A DNA stretch of 64,000 nucleotides from Rhodospirillum sp. Lineage in GTDB: Bacteria; Pseudomonadota; Alphaproteobacteria; Dongiales; Dongiaceae. The stretch is taken from assembly GCA_013822765.1 (NCBI GenBank), contig PNKY01000010.1, positions 124,001-188,000 of the forward strand, read 5' to 3'. Positions 62,177-64,000 of the stretch are shown piece after piece (the first letter of the stretch is position 1; every line of letters starts with the position of its first letter). Below the pieces are notes generated by a model that searched no databases, was not told where the DNA came from, and saw only the letters and a program-made list of their open reading frames with translations. The position numbers and the translations under genes were made by a program.

Positions 62177-64000
62177 TCATGACATACTTTCACGCAGGAG
62201 TCTCCGTCCCGGCCGCCGCGCCTGCTCGGCCCGGACGCGCCGCCGCGAGATGAAAATCTGCAATCCGATCGAAATCCCGACCATCACCAGCAGCAATCCG
62301 ACCAGCGCCGCCACGCCGGCGAGCGAGGGCGACTCGATGAGCGTGATCGCCCGGTCGCCCAGCACCGACATGATGGCGAGACCGGGCAGCAGGCCCAGCG
62401 CGGTGCCGAGGATGTAGTCCAGCGGCGGGATGCAGATCGCGCCGGCCGCGAGATTGACGATGCTGAACGGCGCCACCGGCACCAGTCGCACCATGGTCAC
62501 GGTCGGAATGCCCTTGCGCGCGAAGCTGCGCGTGATGAGGTTGAGGCGCGGGCCGAAGAACTGGCGCAGGCCGCGCGGGCCAAGCCAGCGGCCGATGGCG
62601 TAGGTGACCATGGCGCTGGCCAGCGCACCGGCGCCGGCATAGAGCACGCCGGGCCACGCGCCGAACACCGCGGCCGTGACGGCGATGAGCACCATCACCG
62701 GGAACATCACCAGGCCGAGCGCAACGAACACCAGGATGACGGCCAGGAAGGCCAGCGGTCCGTGGAGCGCCGCCATCGTGCTAGCTAACACATCGGGATC
62801 GGTCAATTCGGCCAGCGGCGTCAGGCGCCACGCGGCAGCCAGCCCAAGGAAAAAAACCACGGTCAGCAGGATGCCGGCGAGCGCGAGCATCGGCCGGCGC
62901 TTGCTGCGCCCGATGGCGGAGCCGCCCTCCGACAGCAGGCGCGTCGGGTCGATCGGCGTGCGCGGATCGGCCACATACTCCCACATCGACGGCGGAGAGA
63001 CCGGCAGAGAGCGGTCGGCCACCTCCTGCAGCCAGTGATCGCGCTTGGGCAGGGACTTGATCGCGGCGATCATCGAGCCGTGCTGCGCGACGGCGGCCTG
63101 CACCTCCTCGACGGTGGCGCCGGCGTGCTCGCCGATCAACGTGTCGCGCAGTTTCAGCACGCTCGCCCGCGATGCCTCGTCATCGCCGGCCGCCACCGAC
63201 AGGTCGCACTCGGTGTCGGTGCCCATCGACCGGTGGCAGATATTGGCGGAGCCGACGCGCAGGTAGCGATCGTCGACAATCATCACCTTCGAATGGACGT
63301 GCGGATCGGCGCAGTTGCCGTCATGCACGATGCGCGGCGCCGCCAGCAGGACGCGGTTCGCTACCCGCGCCTTGCGGAGGATGCGCGCCACGCGCGCCCG
63401 GCCGGCGGTCATCACCGTGCGCTCCAGCTTGCCACGGTATTTGAAGGGCGTGACGATCACGGCCTCGAGCTCGGGATTGCGGCGCATCGCCTTGGCGAGG
63501 GCGCGGGCGAAGCGCGAGCAGGTCAGGTACTGGCTCTCCACGTAGATCGTGCGGCGCGCGCTTGCGATCAGGTCGTGGAACATGGTCTCGACTTCCTCCA
63601 CGACGGCGCGCGCGGCGTACGGCGGCTCGGTGCGCGAGATCGCGACCTCGACATGGCGGAAGTGCGGCTCGGCGCAGTCCGGCCACGGGGCGGGAAGGCT
63701 TGGCACCTCCGGCAGCTCCTCGACCGCCGCGCGCGCCCAGCGCTGGCGCGCGAGGTCCGTCATGGCCTTCGCCGCTTCGCCGTCCACCATGATCTGCACG
63801 TCGTGAAATCCGTTGTACGGCTTGCCCGCGGGGTCGACGCGATACTTGCAGGCCGGGTCGTGCGCGCAGGTATCCCAGCGGCGGATGGTGAGGTCGAGGC
63901 CGCCGGAGAACACCAGCGCCTCGTCGATGACGACGATCTTCTGATGATGCGACGAGCCGAGCGGGATGGCGTCGTCCAGGCAGAGGTCGATCTGCGGCGG
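62177..64000 (-). CDS. Phospholipase D domain fused to VTT (TVP38/DedA-like) membrane domain, partial
   Basis: The frame is open through the window edge, so the N-terminus is missing; 607 residues are visible. Two PLD motifs occur: HHQKIVVIDEALVFSGG (first, at the very edge) and HVHSKVMIVDDRYLRVGSAN (second). From ~residue 385 the protein turns into a VTT membrane domain with helices and AVFGAWPGVLYAGAGALASA, then MVRLVPVAPFSIVNLAAGA. The fusion suggests a membrane-bound phospholipase or transphosphatidylase linked to lipid scrambling. It precedes the EEP gene in its operon. Confidence 0.9.
   Translation of the reverse strand, partial: PPQIDLCLDDAIPLGSSHHQKIVVIDEALVFSGGLDLTIRRWDTCAHDPACKYRVDPAGKPYNGFHDVQIMVDGEAAKAMTDLARQRWARAAVEELPEVPSLPAPWPDCAEPHFRHVEVAISRTEPPYAARAVVEEVETMFHDLIASARRTIYVESQYLTCSRFARALAKAMRRNPELEAVIVTPFKYRGKLERTVMTAGRARVARILRKARVANRVLLAAPRIVHDGNCADPHVHSKVMIVDDRYLRVGSANICHRSMGTDTECDLSVAAGDDEASRASVLKLRDTLIGEHAGATVEEVQAAVAQHGSMIAAIKSLPKRDHWLQEVADRSLPVSPPSMWEYVADPRTPIDPTRLLSEGGSAIGRSKRRPMLALAGILLTVVFFLGLAAAWRLTPLAELTDPDVLASTMAALHGPLAFLAVILVFVALGLVMFPVMVLIAVTAAVFGAWPGVLYAGAGALASAMVTYAIGRWLGPRGLRQFFGPRLNLITRSFARKGIPTVTMVRLVPVAPFSIVNLAAGAICIPPLDYILGTALGLLPGLAIMSVLGDRAITLIESPSLAGVAALVGLLLVMVGISIGLQIFISRRRVRAEQARRPGRRLLRESMS

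Overview
The window is GC-rich chromosomal DNA of an alphaproteobacterium, probably of the Rhodospirillales/Rhizobiales type. The taxonomic hints are a TIGR02186 (Alph_Pro_TM) gene beside a TSUP exporter, two DUF1127 genes, a PstA with the alphaproteobacterial N-terminal extension, a LysR-DUF1127 pair and dispersed palindromic intergenic repeats. Genus cannot be read from the sequence. I found no rRNA, tRNA, CRISPR array, insertion sequence or prophage. Coding density is high, and most genes are housekeeping or metabolic.

Layout. 1-3.6 kb: EamA tail, a periplasmic PQQ-type sugar dehydrogenase with its cytochrome c, a GNAT enzyme and an AT-richer HEPN-like gene whose frame starts right after the mutS stop codon. 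3.6-10.4 kb: mutS, maeB, a glutathione transferase and an ArsR-SRPBCC pair whose promoter is covered by two tandem operators. 10.4-14.3 kb: GntR, PhyH-type dioxygenase and COG4091-type oxidoreductase, then a secreted lectin-fold-like protein. 14.4-23.3 kb: a complete phosphate regulon, phoR-pstS-[pstS::pstC]-pstA-pstB-phoU-phoB, with a Pho box before each pstS. The second pstS is fused in frame to pstC, giving a permease that carries its own binding protein; this is the most unusual protein here. 23.3-31 kb: class C serine hydrolase, SelW-like protein, AmpG-like permease, homocysteine methyltransferase, TypA/BipA and a PfkB-family (adenosine-type) kinase. 31-41 kb: EI24 membrane protein, bactofilin, lipoprotein, Met/His-rich multicopper oxidase, a TSUP-TIGR02186-UspA operon, DUF2333, trpS and a Bax inhibitor-1 protein. 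41-50 kb: a second GST with DUF924, two paralogous secreted proteins, a LysR regulator facing two DUF1127 genes, 2OG oxygenase, DinB, LysE, proline dehydrogenase, DUF5680 and infC, which probably starts at ATA. 50-54.6 kb: a two-component system with two divergent exported Gly/acidic-rich proteins, a 571-bp regulatory gap, and HU. 54.8-60.1 kb: an ABC importer (ATPase, double-length permease, binding protein) facing an inositol-monophosphatase-family gene, suggestive of phospho-compound uptake and dephosphorylation. 60-64 kb: topoisomerase IB, an EEP-family hydrolase and a PLD-VTT fusion cut by the window edge.

The best candidates for something new are the PstS-PstC fusion, the MutS-HEPN same-frame junction, the acidic/PepSY two-component locus, the leaderless autoregulated ArsR promoter, and the paired-hairpin repeats with compensatory changes. 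All calls rest on reading the sequence and remembered family features; no database search was possible.
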